This document shows positions 36,473 to 45,116 of a stretch of DNA of 64,000 nt, piece after piece. The notes below the pieces were generated by a model. It saw nothing but the letters and a program-made list of their open reading frames with translations. It made no database searches and had not been told where the DNA came from. Where the stretch lies: assembly GCF_003725795.1 (NCBI RefSeq), contig NZ_RBEE01000010.1, forward strand, positions 59,691 to 123,690, given 5' to 3'. Positions within the stretch are counted from its first letter, which is position 1, and the number at the start of each line of letters is the position of its first letter. The DNA is from Pedobacter jejuensis (lineage in GTDB: Bacteria; Bacteroidota; Bacteroidia; Sphingobacteriales; Sphingobacteriaceae). A program made the position numbers and the translations under genes.

Positions 36473-39343
36473 TTAGAATTTAACGTTAACACCCAGGTTG
36501 TAAAGCTTTTGCAAAGGATACGCATCAACAGGAACCTCAGGATCTAGATTGCCTTTTAGTTTGGTTGCCGTAAATAAATTTGTACCGTTTGCAAAAACCC
36601 TAATCGAGCTTATTTTTAGAATACTTGCCAGGCGTGAAGGAATGGTTATGCCAACTTCAACATTTTTGAGCCTGATGTAATCTGCCCGCCTGAGCCAGTA
36701 ACTGGAGAAAGTATGGTTGTTTTGATTGAATCCGACACTCAAACGAGGATAGCTTGCAGTAGCTGCAGTTGCCGGTGTAAACCGATCGAGATGTTGAGAG
36801 AATGCATTGCCTAGTCCACCATTTTGAAACTCAAAATAATTGTTGCTGCTTAGGTTAATGGTGTAATTAGCAACTCCCTGAACTAAAGCACTAAAATCGA
36901 AGAATTTATAGCTAAATCCAAAATTGGCACCAAAAATAGCTAACGGGCTTTTACTGCCTATTACGGTTTGGTCGAATTGATTTAAAATGCCATCACCATT
37001 TAAATCTTTGTATTTGATATCTCCAGGCTGTGGCGTGTAACCTATAAATGTTGCTATGCCATTTTGAGAAGAGTTTGCAATATCTGCCTGAGATTGGTAA
37101 AGTCCATCAGCTACGTAACCGAAAGACTGACCAACCCGCTGACCGGTTCTTTGCATCCAGGGAAAAGGCTGTTCAACTTCATCGAAAAATTCAACAACAG
37201 ATTGTTGAAAACCAACATTTAGTGCTGCGTAGTAGTTAAAATCGCCTGCCTTTTGCTGTTGCCATGATAATTGAAATTCAACTCCATTATATTTATTCCT
37301 TCCAATATTTTCATTTGGATAAAAATTACCTAGTAGCGAAGTATTCCGCCCTCTTTGCGTTAATAAATCTTTAAACTTGTTATTGTAATAATCTAATGAA
37401 AAGCCTAATTGATTATTAAAGAACTTGCCTTGAAGATTTATATTTAACTTATTTGCATATTCATAAGTTATGTCTGCATTAGCCAACGTACTTTCATTTA
37501 ATGTAGTTACTGCTCCTGCCCCCGTTCCAAAATAGGCTACAGCACCACCAAATATCCGTTGTATGTAGGAGAAATAACCAGGATTATCATTACCCACTCT
37601 ACCGTAATTAGCAGATAGTTTTAAGAAATTCAATGCTTTACTATCTTTTAAAAAATCCTCCTTCGAAATTATCCATCCCAATCCTGCAACAGGAAAAAAT
37701 CCCATTTTATAGTGGCTCTCACCCGGATAGTAATTGGACCCACTATAAGATGCTGCAAATTCACCGATATATTTTTCATTGTACACATATGATGCATTCC
37801 CAGAGAGGCCTTTTATACTGTAAGGAATATTAGAACCGTAAACATTACTATCATAATTAGCGACTAAGGCCGCATTAATATTATGAAGATCTTTAAAAGT
37901 ACGGTTGTAACCTGCAGAAAATTCAAGATAGGTTTGTCGTCCCTGCCCTACGTTCGGTTGTCCGCTAGTGGTATTTATGATAGAAACATTTGTTTGAGGC
38001 GATGGTTGTGTTAATGCGTTTGAGTATGTTTCTACACCTGAAGCAGAAACGTTTCTTTGAAATGCAACAACGGGTTTGCTTCTATTCGTCTCCTCAATTA
38101 AGTAAGAAGCAAATGAAACCATACCCTTTATGTATAAGCCGGGGGTAATATCATCAAGCGTTCTTTTGACATAAAAATCAGAGATGATATCACGTCTAAA
38201 GGTTTGGCGATAACCAGATTGAACAGCCATTCCGTAAATATTATTTGTAAATCTTGTTGTACCAGCAAGGCTTCGGTTTGGATTAAATATTGGATAGGAG
38301 TTACTCGGTGTGGTTAGCAGCGAACTGTAAATGGCACTTGTAGTGGCTCCTGGTTCATTTGTATTGCCTATTCTTCCAAATAAATGAATACCACCTGAAA
38401 GTTTTGGATTGATTTGAATGTTAATATTTGAACGAAGTAAATAACTTGCCAGATAGTTATTGGTATCATAAATATCAGTGCTTTTAAAAAGCCCATCTTG
38501 TTTAAGGTGTTCTACACCAGCAAAATAGGTAACTGTACTATTTCCACCACTCATATTAAGCGAGTATCGGTTTAAAGGCGCACTGCTCTTTAAAACCTCA
38601 TTACGATAATCTACGTCAGGACGCCCGAATGGATCTGAGCCATCTTTAAATGCCTGAAGGTCGGCTGTGGTGTAGAGTAATGCTGTATTGTAAAATGGAT
38701 TTACAGAAAGCTCATTACGAATTGCTTCATTTCTTAGTGTTGCATAATCAAATGCGTTTAATGCTTGGGGCATTTTCAGCGGCCTTTGAGATGCCGATTG
38801 TATGCTAAATGAAATGCGCTCTCTACCATTATAGCCTTGTTTAGTAGTTATAGATAGTGCACCATTTGCTCCTCTAACGCCCAATAAAGCGGTAGACATG
38901 GCATCTTTCAAAATTGTTACCGACTCTATTTCTTCTAAAGTGATGGTTGAAATCAGACGAGGTATTCCATCAATTAAAATCAGTGGCGTTCTACCCCTTA
39001 ATGATAAGCTGACGGCATCAAAACCTGGCTGCCCAGAGTTTTGCTGAGTGTTTAACCCTGCTATTCTACCTGTTAAAGCATTCGTAACACTATTAACAGG
39101 GTGCTTTAATAAATCTGAATTATCTACCGTTTGAGTGGAAACAGTAGATAAGTTTGCAAATAATGGGATGCTAAAAGGAAGATAAATCCTTGTTTTAGAA
39201 GATAAAGAATCGCCGAAGGCAATAACGCTATCTTTCTTATTGATGTTGTTTAAGGGCTTTTCTTGTGCAGAAACTTTCATTAGTGCAACGCTAAAAAAGC
39301 ACGTAAAAATCCCTATAAGCTTAATTGTAATTTTCTTTCTCAT
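36473..39343 (-). CDS. SusC-like TonB-dependent transporter lacking the usual N-terminal domain
   Basis: A 956-residue SusC-family protein, about 120 residues shorter than its neighbour. The signal peptide ends MKVSAQ, but the carboxypeptidase-regulatory-like beta-sandwich and the VVVGYG TonB-box-like segment are not there. About 60 residues of unrelated sequence (VIAFGDSLSSKTRIYLPFSI) lead straight into the plug (VTNALTGRIAGLNTQQNSGQ, LSLRGRTPLILIDGIPRL, ESVTILKDAMSTALLGVRG). The barrel to the C-terminus (FNLGVNVKF-type ending) is normal. It is the first gene of the four-gene susCD operon and is preceded by a 28-codon ORF and a candidate HTCS site. How it contacts TonB is unclear. Confidence 0.92.
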   Translation of the reverse strand: MRKKITIKLIGIFTCFFSVALMKVSAQEKPLNNINKKDSVIAFGDSLSSKTRIYLPFSIPLFANLSTVSTQTVDNSDLLKHPVNSVTNALTGRIAGLNTQQNSGQPGFDAVSLSLRGRTPLILIDGIPRLISTITLEEIESVTILKDAMSTALLGVRGANGALSITTKQGYNGRERISFSIQSASQRPLKMPQALNAFDYATLRNEAIRNELSVNPFYNTALLYTTADLQAFKDGSDPFGRPDVDYRNEVLKSSAPLNRYSLNMSGGNSTVTYFAGVEHLKQDGLFKSTDIYDTNNYLASYLLRSNINIQINPKLSGGIHLFGRIGNTNEPGATTSAIYSSLLTTPSNSYPIFNPNRSLAGTTRFTNNIYGMAVQSGYRQTFRRDIISDFYVKRTLDDITPGLYIKGMVSFASYLIEETNRSKPVVAFQRNVSASGVETYSNALTQPSPQTNVSIINTTSGQPNVGQGRQTYLEFSAGYNRTFKDLHNINAALVANYDSNVYGSNIPYSIKGLSGNASYVYNEKYIGEFAASYSGSNYYPGESHYKMGFFPVAGLGWIISKEDFLKDSKALNFLKLSANYGRVGNDNPGYFSYIQRIFGGAVAYFGTGAGAVTTLNESTLANADITYEYANKLNINLQGKFFNNQLGFSLDYYNNKFKDLLTQRGRNTSLLGNFYPNENIGRNKYNGVEFQLSWQQQKAGDFNYYAALNVGFQQSVVEFFDEVEQPFPWMQRTGQRVGQSFGYVADGLYQSQADIANSSQNGIATFIGYTPQPGDIKYKDLNGDGILNQFDQTVIGSKSPLAIFGANFGFSYKFFDFSALVQGVANYTINLSSNNYFEFQNGGLGNAFSQHLDRFTPATAATASYPRLSVGFNQNNHTFSSYWLRRADYIRLKNVEVGITIPSRLASILKISSIRVFANGTNLFTATKLKGNLDPEVPVDAYPLQKLYNLGVNVKF

Positions 39344-39373
39344 GTTATTTAAAAAATTATTAGTTAAAAGAGA

Positions 39374-39460
39374 TCAAATAGCAGACTGCGTTTCCTTGGG
39401 ATAAAAAAGCTGCAATCGATGAGAAAGAAACAGTTGGGTTACTGTAGTAAAATTGTTCAT
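39374..39460 (-). CDS. 28-codon upstream ORF (possible leader peptide) of the PUL2 susCD operon
   Basis: An ATG at 39460 opens a 28-residue frame beginning MNNFTTVTQLFLSHRLQLFY and ending at a TGA at 39376-39374, 30 nt before the SusC start. It is preceded by AACCAAATTAACCAAACATC, similar to the leader before PUL1 susC (GCTAACCAAATATTAAC). The peptide has no signal or membrane segment. Its placement within the leader, about 187 nt from the candidate regulator site (a distance like that from the sites to the GH9 and GH2 starts), suggests a translated leader controlling SusC expression. It may also be chance. Confidence 0.35.
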   Translation of the reverse strand: MNNFTTVTQLFLSHRLQLFYPKETQSAI

Positions 39461-40157
39461 GATGTTTGGTTAATTTGGTTAGTTATTATTTAGTTGACAG
39501 CTACTTTTCGACAGCGGTTTGATTGCCATCAAAAAAGCAGGATATACATTTGGTTATTTACATTTTGCAGTGGCCTACAAAATTGAATTTAAAAGTAGTA
39601 CAGCTTGAAGCTAGTTTACGATAGGATTGATAATCATTATAGCACAAATGTTAACTCTTCGACAATTATCTAATAATCAAGTACTTATTGAATGTTTTAT
39701 GCAAAATAATTTGACTCCTTCTGATATTTACAATTGATGCCATTTTGCATTTATAAATTAATAACGGAGTATTTTTTTCCACCTATCATCGCATTTAGAT
39801 CGCTAACGGGCAAGGGGGAATTTATTTAATTATTAATGAGAATAGATCTATTCTATTTTAGGATATGAATTGTTTAGTTTTGTTTATTTTACGTTTCATT
39901 ATAATCCACAAATCAGCTTTCATAGTATATCAAAAAAGCGTGTACCTGGCAAGTATTAGTGCGGCCATTATTATTTTAAAATATTACCTAAAGTCATATG
40001 AGATAGGAGAATCAGCATTCGACACTTGGTTTAATCAGAACAATTCCCTGTAAGAGACATGTTACCCGGTCTAAGTATTAACCAAATTTACATTACAGCT
40101 TGTGCTTTATTAGTTTGTCAACACGTCAGGCTAGTTAATATATTCGTAGCAAACCTT
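39461..40157. other. gene-free region upstream of the PUL2 susCD operon
   Basis: About 700 bp between the leader ORF and GH2. It contains the candidate regulator site at 39626-39655. A 62-codon plus-strand frame at 39865-40053 is hydrophobic and low in complexity; I do not consider it a gene. No terminator for GH2 is obvious. Confidence 0.45.
39626..39655 (-). promoter_or_regulatory. PUL2 regulatory site, copy 3 (upstream of the susCD operon)
   Basis: AAATGTTAAC at 39646-39655, with a weaker copy ATTGAT beginning at 39626, 21 bp from AATGTT. It lies 187 nt before the leader ORF and about 300 nt before SusC. Confidence 0.5.
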
Positions 40158-42911
40158 TTATTTAAAATCGAACCAAAGGCTACCTTTATTCCAGGAATAA
40201 TTTAGCTGCATATTTTTTTGGCTCTGCGGACCAAGTTTTTCAGCAGCTTGAAACTTAGTTCCTATTGCACTAATTCCATCTAAAAAACCTAAATCGCCAT
40301 CAGGGAATGCAGGAGTGGTATTATTATTAGTCGCACCAGCTGCTTTTTGAGGTTTTAGCATTTGAAAAAATGTGCCCTTTTTTGAGGTGTAAATTGTAAA
40401 TGGTGATTGTTTATTCTTTACCGTTACCCAATACACATTTGAATAATAGCCCTTAAACTCTGGGTATTTCCAACTTTCTCCGGTTATGGTGTTGTTAAAA
40501 TCATTATTCCAAACGCCAAAAGTTGTGCCTTTCAATCTATTTTTCCAAACGCGATAAGGACCATTTCCTTCCCATTTCATACCGGTGATGTTTTCTTCAG
40601 GATAGTTAAAAGTTATGCCCATAAAATCAACTTCGCCGCTTACGCTATATTCATAATCGAGTTTAACAGTCTTTCCTGATGAGAAAATCCATTTCACTTT
40701 AAATTTCGCTTCGTTATTATAAATAGGCTCAATAATGTAATCATCGCCCGAGGCATAATGCTTAAACTCTTTAAGCTCGCATTTAACACCCGCCAAAGCT
40801 GGTCCGCCAGAAATTGAAATTTCTGATTTTATATTTTTAACATTCTGGATGTAGCCTGTTTTTTTATCGAATTGATAAGAAATGCCATCAACAACAAGGG
40901 TTAAAGCCTTACCAGTTTCTGAAACATTTATTTTGGATTTTGAATTCGCAGTATTTGTTATTGGAGCAGCAGGCATTTTGATTGCCCAACTCCAGGTAAA
41001 AAGTTCTTGTTTAAAAGCATCAAAAGCTGTTAAATATAAAACATCACTGCTTTTCCAGTTTGCAGGAAGTGGGATGCTTAAAAAACCCTTCTCGCCAGGA
41101 GATAAAGTAATGCCCTTAATTTTACCTGAGGCTCCCAGACTTTGCTGATTATTTGCTGCCGGATTTGGCAGGTTTGATAATTTCCACTCGAAACTACATT
41201 GATTTAAGTTTGTGAAGCTATATTGATTTTCGACTAAAACCTTTCCATCAAAATTAGCAGGCAAATCTTTCATAGCAATTTGAACGGGCGACCAAATTTC
41301 TTTAATGGTATAAAAACTTCCTTCTTTTTCACGGTGTGGCCCTAAAATTCCATCTGGTGCGGCATTGCCTTGGATATCCATTTGGCCATTTCTGTCTAAA
41401 CGGGTTACACCTTCATCAGCAAATGACCATAAAAATCCACCTGCTGCGTAAGGATGCTTCATCATCATAGACCAAAAATCATCTAAACCAGCACCGTGCC
41501 CGCCATCATGCAAACCATGCATAAATTCTGTTGGAAAAAAAACATCATTGCCATACAAGGTGGTATTTACTACATAATTGTAATCCGGGTAGTGTTTGGT
41601 ATCGGTGCCATTGAAGCGCTCCCAAGGATGAATAACCAAACGTTTCTGGTTATCGTATTTTGCATACAGGTAATCTAAATCGTAATTGAAGCCACCTTCG
41701 TTTCCATTTGCCCACATTACAATTGATGGGTGGTTAACATCCCGAACAACGAGTTCCTTTACGAGTTTTGTGCCAACTTCGGTATCGTATTTAGCCTGCC
41801 AGCCGGTTAATTCATTTATTACGAATAATCCTAATGAATCGCAGGCTTCTAAAAAACTTGGATCTGGAGGGTAATGGGACATACGAACCGCATTCATATT
41901 CATCTCCTTAATTAATTTTACATCGGCAACATTTAAGGTTTTGCTTAACGTCCTTCCAGATTCTGGCCATTCGCTGTGCCTGTTAACACCTTTGAAAATC
42001 ACTTTTTTATTGTTTACATAAAAACCATCGTGCGGACGGAGTTCTGCTGTCCTGAAACCAAATTTTTGTTTCATCCGGTGGATTAGTCGGCCGTTGGCAT
42101 CGCTTAAAGAAACAACAACCTGATAAAGATTTGGTGATTCCGGGTTCCATAAGTTGATATCTTTAAACTGGCCTTTAAGTTTTGTAGCATTTTCAACAGA
42201 TGTAATTTTAGAAGATATTTCTAATCCGACCTTTTCGCCGCTTATTTTTTGAACCTGAGCTTTTAAAACTGAACCTAATGGTGCATTTTCGGTGTAGGCA
42301 TCGAGGTTAAATGAACCATTTGCTTTGGCATCGATAGCAATTCTATCTACATGTGCTTTTGGCAAAATTTTTAAATACACCGGTCTGAAAAGGCCTCCAA
42401 AAAGCCAGAAATCTGCTTTCCTTTCTGCATTGTTTACCGATTTATCTGCAGACTGCTTACTTACTTTTACTTCCAGCAGGTTTTCACCATCAAAATTTAA
42501 TAGGGGTGTAATGTTGTATTGAAAAGTATAAAACCCGCCCTGGTGTATCGCACCAGCTGACTTTCCGTTAATTTTTACTTCAGCCTCTGTCATTGCTGCC
42601 TCAAAAACGATGAAAATCTCTTTATCGGCATTACTTTTAGCAACCTTAAACTTGTATTTGTATTGCCCAGTTTCTTCAGGATTTTGGGTATCTTTATAAT
42701 AGTTGTAAGTACCAAAACCTTGTTGTTCCCAATTTGATGGCACTTGTATTTTATCCCAAGTTCCACTTTTCATCCCGGTATTTACAAAGAAATCCCAGGT
42801 AACAGTATGGTCTTTATCTTTTCCGGATAAATATTGATATTGAGTTTCCTGGGCATTTAAATTTAGTGTAAGAAACACAGTTGCGCACATAAAAAATAGC
42901 TTCATAATCAT
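40158..42911 (-). CDS. secreted GH2 beta-galactosidase-family enzyme (intact copy)
   Basis: The ATG at 42911 (MIMKLFFMCATVF) gives a signal peptide ending LNAQ; the longer frame starts at a TTG next to the GH97 stop. The roughly 917-residue protein has a jelly-roll sugar-binding domain (KIQVPSNWEQQGFGTYNY), an Ig-like domain, the TIM barrel with acid/base in MWANGNEGGF and nucleophile in FFPTEFMHGL, a further beta-sandwich, and a C-terminal supersandwich domain (NFPEENITG-like NYPEENITGMKWEGNGPYR). This full layout fits beta-galactosidases; beta-mannosidase or other GH2 activities are less likely. It sits about 30 nt after GH97 and is closely related to the frameshifted GH2 at 22305-25072. 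Confidence 0.92.
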   Translation of the reverse strand: MIMKLFFMCATVFLTLNLNAQETQYQYLSGKDKDHTVTWDFFVNTGMKSGTWDKIQVPSNWEQQGFGTYNYYKDTQNPEETGQYKYKFKVAKSNADKEIFIVFEAAMTEAEVKINGKSAGAIHQGGFYTFQYNITPLLNFDGENLLEVKVSKQSADKSVNNAERKADFWLFGGLFRPVYLKILPKAHVDRIAIDAKANGSFNLDAYTENAPLGSVLKAQVQKISGEKVGLEISSKITSVENATKLKGQFKDINLWNPESPNLYQVVVSLSDANGRLIHRMKQKFGFRTAELRPHDGFYVNNKKVIFKGVNRHSEWPESGRTLSKTLNVADVKLIKEMNMNAVRMSHYPPDPSFLEACDSLGLFVINELTGWQAKYDTEVGTKLVKELVVRDVNHPSIVMWANGNEGGFNYDLDYLYAKYDNQKRLVIHPWERFNGTDTKHYPDYNYVVNTTLYGNDVFFPTEFMHGLHDGGHGAGLDDFWSMMMKHPYAAGGFLWSFADEGVTRLDRNGQMDIQGNAAPDGILGPHREKEGSFYTIKEIWSPVQIAMKDLPANFDGKVLVENQYSFTNLNQCSFEWKLSNLPNPAANNQQSLGASGKIKGITLSPGEKGFLSIPLPANWKSSDVLYLTAFDAFKQELFTWSWAIKMPAAPITNTANSKSKINVSETGKALTLVVDGISYQFDKKTGYIQNVKNIKSEISISGGPALAGVKCELKEFKHYASGDDYIIEPIYNNEAKFKVKWIFSSGKTVKLDYEYSVSGEVDFMGITFNYPEENITGMKWEGNGPYRVWKNRLKGTTFGVWNNDFNNTITGESWKYPEFKGYYSNVYWVTVKNKQSPFTIYTSKKGTFFQMLKPQKAAGATNNNTTPAFPDGDLGFLDGISAIGTKFQAAEKLGPQSQKNMQLNYSWNKGSLWFDFK

Positions 42912-42942
42912 ATTTGTATTTTTGACTGTAAACGTTAACAAT

Positions 42943-44934
42943 TTAATTTATCGGATATACTTTTGCAGCCCAGCCACCACCACCAAACATATTTACTTTT
43001 AGTTTTGTATTCGAATTTACTTCAATAATTTCTCTTTTGTAGTCGGTTGCATCTTTATCTGCATTTAAGCCATCCTTAAACACAATTGCCTGGAATTTCC
43101 CTTTCCCTAAAAAAGAAAAATCTATTGTTATTTCTCTTTGATTCCAATTATTTAATGCGCCAATAAACCAATCGCTATTATGTTTTCGGGCAATAGCCGC
43201 ATAAGCACCAACTTCAGCATTCAGCGCCACCGATTCGATAAAAACTGTAGGAATTGATGCAATAAAATCGGTACTTTCCTGCTCTTTCATATAAGCAGTT
43301 GGACTGTCGGCCATCATTTGCAACGGGGCTTCGAACACAATAAATGTTGCCAATTGATGTGAACGTGTTCCTTGGCTCATTGGTTTTGAGTTACTAGGTT
43401 TAAATTCCGCTTTAGTGGCATTGCGCATTGCTCCTGGCGTGTAATCCATTGGGCCGGCAAGCATTCTGATAAATGGAATAGTTACATCATATTTGGGAAC
43501 ATCATCATTTGGTGTCCATTTTACATTTTCTAAGCCTTTAACGCCTTCAAAGTTTAAAACATTTGGATAAGTTCGTTGTAAGCCAGTTGGTTTATACATG
43601 CCATGAAAATCAATTAGAAGTTTATGAGCAGCAGCATTTTTTGCAATTTGATAAACTGATGAAACCATTTTTTGATCATCACGGTCTAAAAAATCTATTT
43701 TAAAACCCTTCACACCCATTCTGGAATATTGTTCGAAGGCATTATCCATTACTTTAGAAACTGCAAACCAACTTGCCCACAGAATTATTCCTACATTTTT
43801 TTGTTTTGCGTAAGTAATGATTTCAGGAAGGTTAATCTTGTCGGATACTTTAGTCATATCGGTTTCATCGCTCCACCCTTCATCTAAAATCACATATTCA
43901 ACCTTATTTGCTGCTGCAAAATCTATGTAATACTTATAAGTTTGTGTATTTATTCCAGCTTTGAAATCCACACCACTAATGTTCCAGTCATTCCACCAAT
44001 CCCAGGCTACCTTACCGGGTTTTATCCAATCCATATCAGTAATTCGCGATGGTGAAGCCAACTTCTGCACCATATCGTTATCAATCAGATCTTTATCGTT
44101 CTCACTTATTACAACAGCCCGCCATGGAAAGCTTCTTGTACCTTTAGTTTTCGCAATATAATCAGCCCTTTGGGTAACCATATAATTCATATTGTTAAAA
44201 CCACCAGCCTTTTCTGCCAGCGGATATGGCGCAAACAAACCTTTTAACGAATTACTGTTTTTTGGGTTTTTGCTGATAAACATACCCGGATAATCTTCCA
44301 AATCTGCTTCTAAAATAACCGCTTTCTTGGCAGAATTGATGTTGAACATTAAAGGTAAAAAAGCCAATGAATCATTAAACATTGCCGATACTCGGGTTTC
44401 AGTATATAACGATTCGAAAGAGGAAATAAATTGTTCCTCTCCCCTTAAGTCTCTAACATAAGGGATTAATGAAGCTTTATCTTCAGATAGATTAAAATTT
44501 GCCTCCTCGCTGTTTACCGTAATTTCGCCTTTTTTAGCCGTAGAAAACCGATAAGCAACACCATCATTGTAAGCCCTGAAAGTAAGACTATAATCGCCTT
44601 TAAAATCAATAATTAATTGATTGTATTTATCCAGAACCGAACTTCTTTTATAAATAGGTGTTTCAAAACTGGTATTTACTGATGTCTTATTTGTTTTTGT
44701 GACTTTTGGATTATTGCCAAAAACTTCTCCGGTAGATAATGCTAAAGATATGGATGATGGCGCCAATACTGCATCACCTTGGTTTTTAACAGACCAGTTA
44801 ATTTCAGTTCCAATTTCAACCAAAATTTCATTGTTTCCATTAGGTGATTTAAGTGTAAAAACTTTATCCTGTGCATAAACAAATGCAGTTATGCAATTCA
44901 ATAGCATAAATATTTTAATAGCTTTTTTATACAT
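42943..44934 (-). CDS. secreted GH97 enzyme, probably retaining alpha-galactosidase type
   Basis: The 663-residue protein has a signal peptide (FVYAQ), an N-terminal beta-supersandwich (residues about 22-280), a barrel starting WIKPGKVAWDWWNDW, and a C-terminal beta-sandwich. GVKGFKIDFLDRDDQ places an aspartate where the retaining GH97 alpha-galactosidases have their nucleophile, unlike the glutamate bases of inverting SusB-type alpha-glucosidases. VLNFEGVKGLE probably carries the acid/base glutamate. Removing alpha-linked galactose fits a galactose-bearing hemicellulose. It lies 182 bp after the truncated GH31 and directly before GH2. Residue assignment is from memory of the family, not an alignment. 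Confidence 0.9.
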   Translation of the reverse strand: MYKKAIKIFMLLNCITAFVYAQDKVFTLKSPNGNNEILVEIGTEINWSVKNQGDAVLAPSSISLALSTGEVFGNNPKVTKTNKTSVNTSFETPIYKRSSVLDKYNQLIIDFKGDYSLTFRAYNDGVAYRFSTAKKGEITVNSEEANFNLSEDKASLIPYVRDLRGEEQFISSFESLYTETRVSAMFNDSLAFLPLMFNINSAKKAVILEADLEDYPGMFISKNPKNSNSLKGLFAPYPLAEKAGGFNNMNYMVTQRADYIAKTKGTRSFPWRAVVISENDKDLIDNDMVQKLASPSRITDMDWIKPGKVAWDWWNDWNISGVDFKAGINTQTYKYYIDFAAANKVEYVILDEGWSDETDMTKVSDKINLPEIITYAKQKNVGIILWASWFAVSKVMDNAFEQYSRMGVKGFKIDFLDRDDQKMVSSVYQIAKNAAAHKLLIDFHGMYKPTGLQRTYPNVLNFEGVKGLENVKWTPNDDVPKYDVTIPFIRMLAGPMDYTPGAMRNATKAEFKPSNSKPMSQGTRSHQLATFIVFEAPLQMMADSPTAYMKEQESTDFIASIPTVFIESVALNAEVGAYAAIARKHNSDWFIGALNNWNQREITIDFSFLGKGKFQAIVFKDGLNADKDATDYKREIIEVNSNTKLKVNMFGGGGWAAKVYPIN

Positions 44935-45116
44935 TTTATTTTATAATTAATAATATTTGATTTAACATTGATAGAGATTTTTAATGAAATTGTTAATGCT
45001 AATGGAATTTTAATCTATGCTACCTAATCACCTGTTATTCTAAACAAAAGTTTAATTAGCAACAAAGTAATGACATTTTGCTGGCTATTTTACGGAGTTA
45101 ACATGTTAAACCCTGA

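Noticed and set aside
39865..40053. 62-codon plus-strand ORF between the PUL2 susCD operon and GH2
   Set aside because: Hydrophobic, low-complexity translation, no initiation region and no family resemblance. Treated as a chance frame in AT-rich DNA.
44962..44969. TTAACATT just upstream of GH97
   Set aside because: It is the PUL2 motif in reverse orientation, single and very close to the gene. Not counted as a regulator site.
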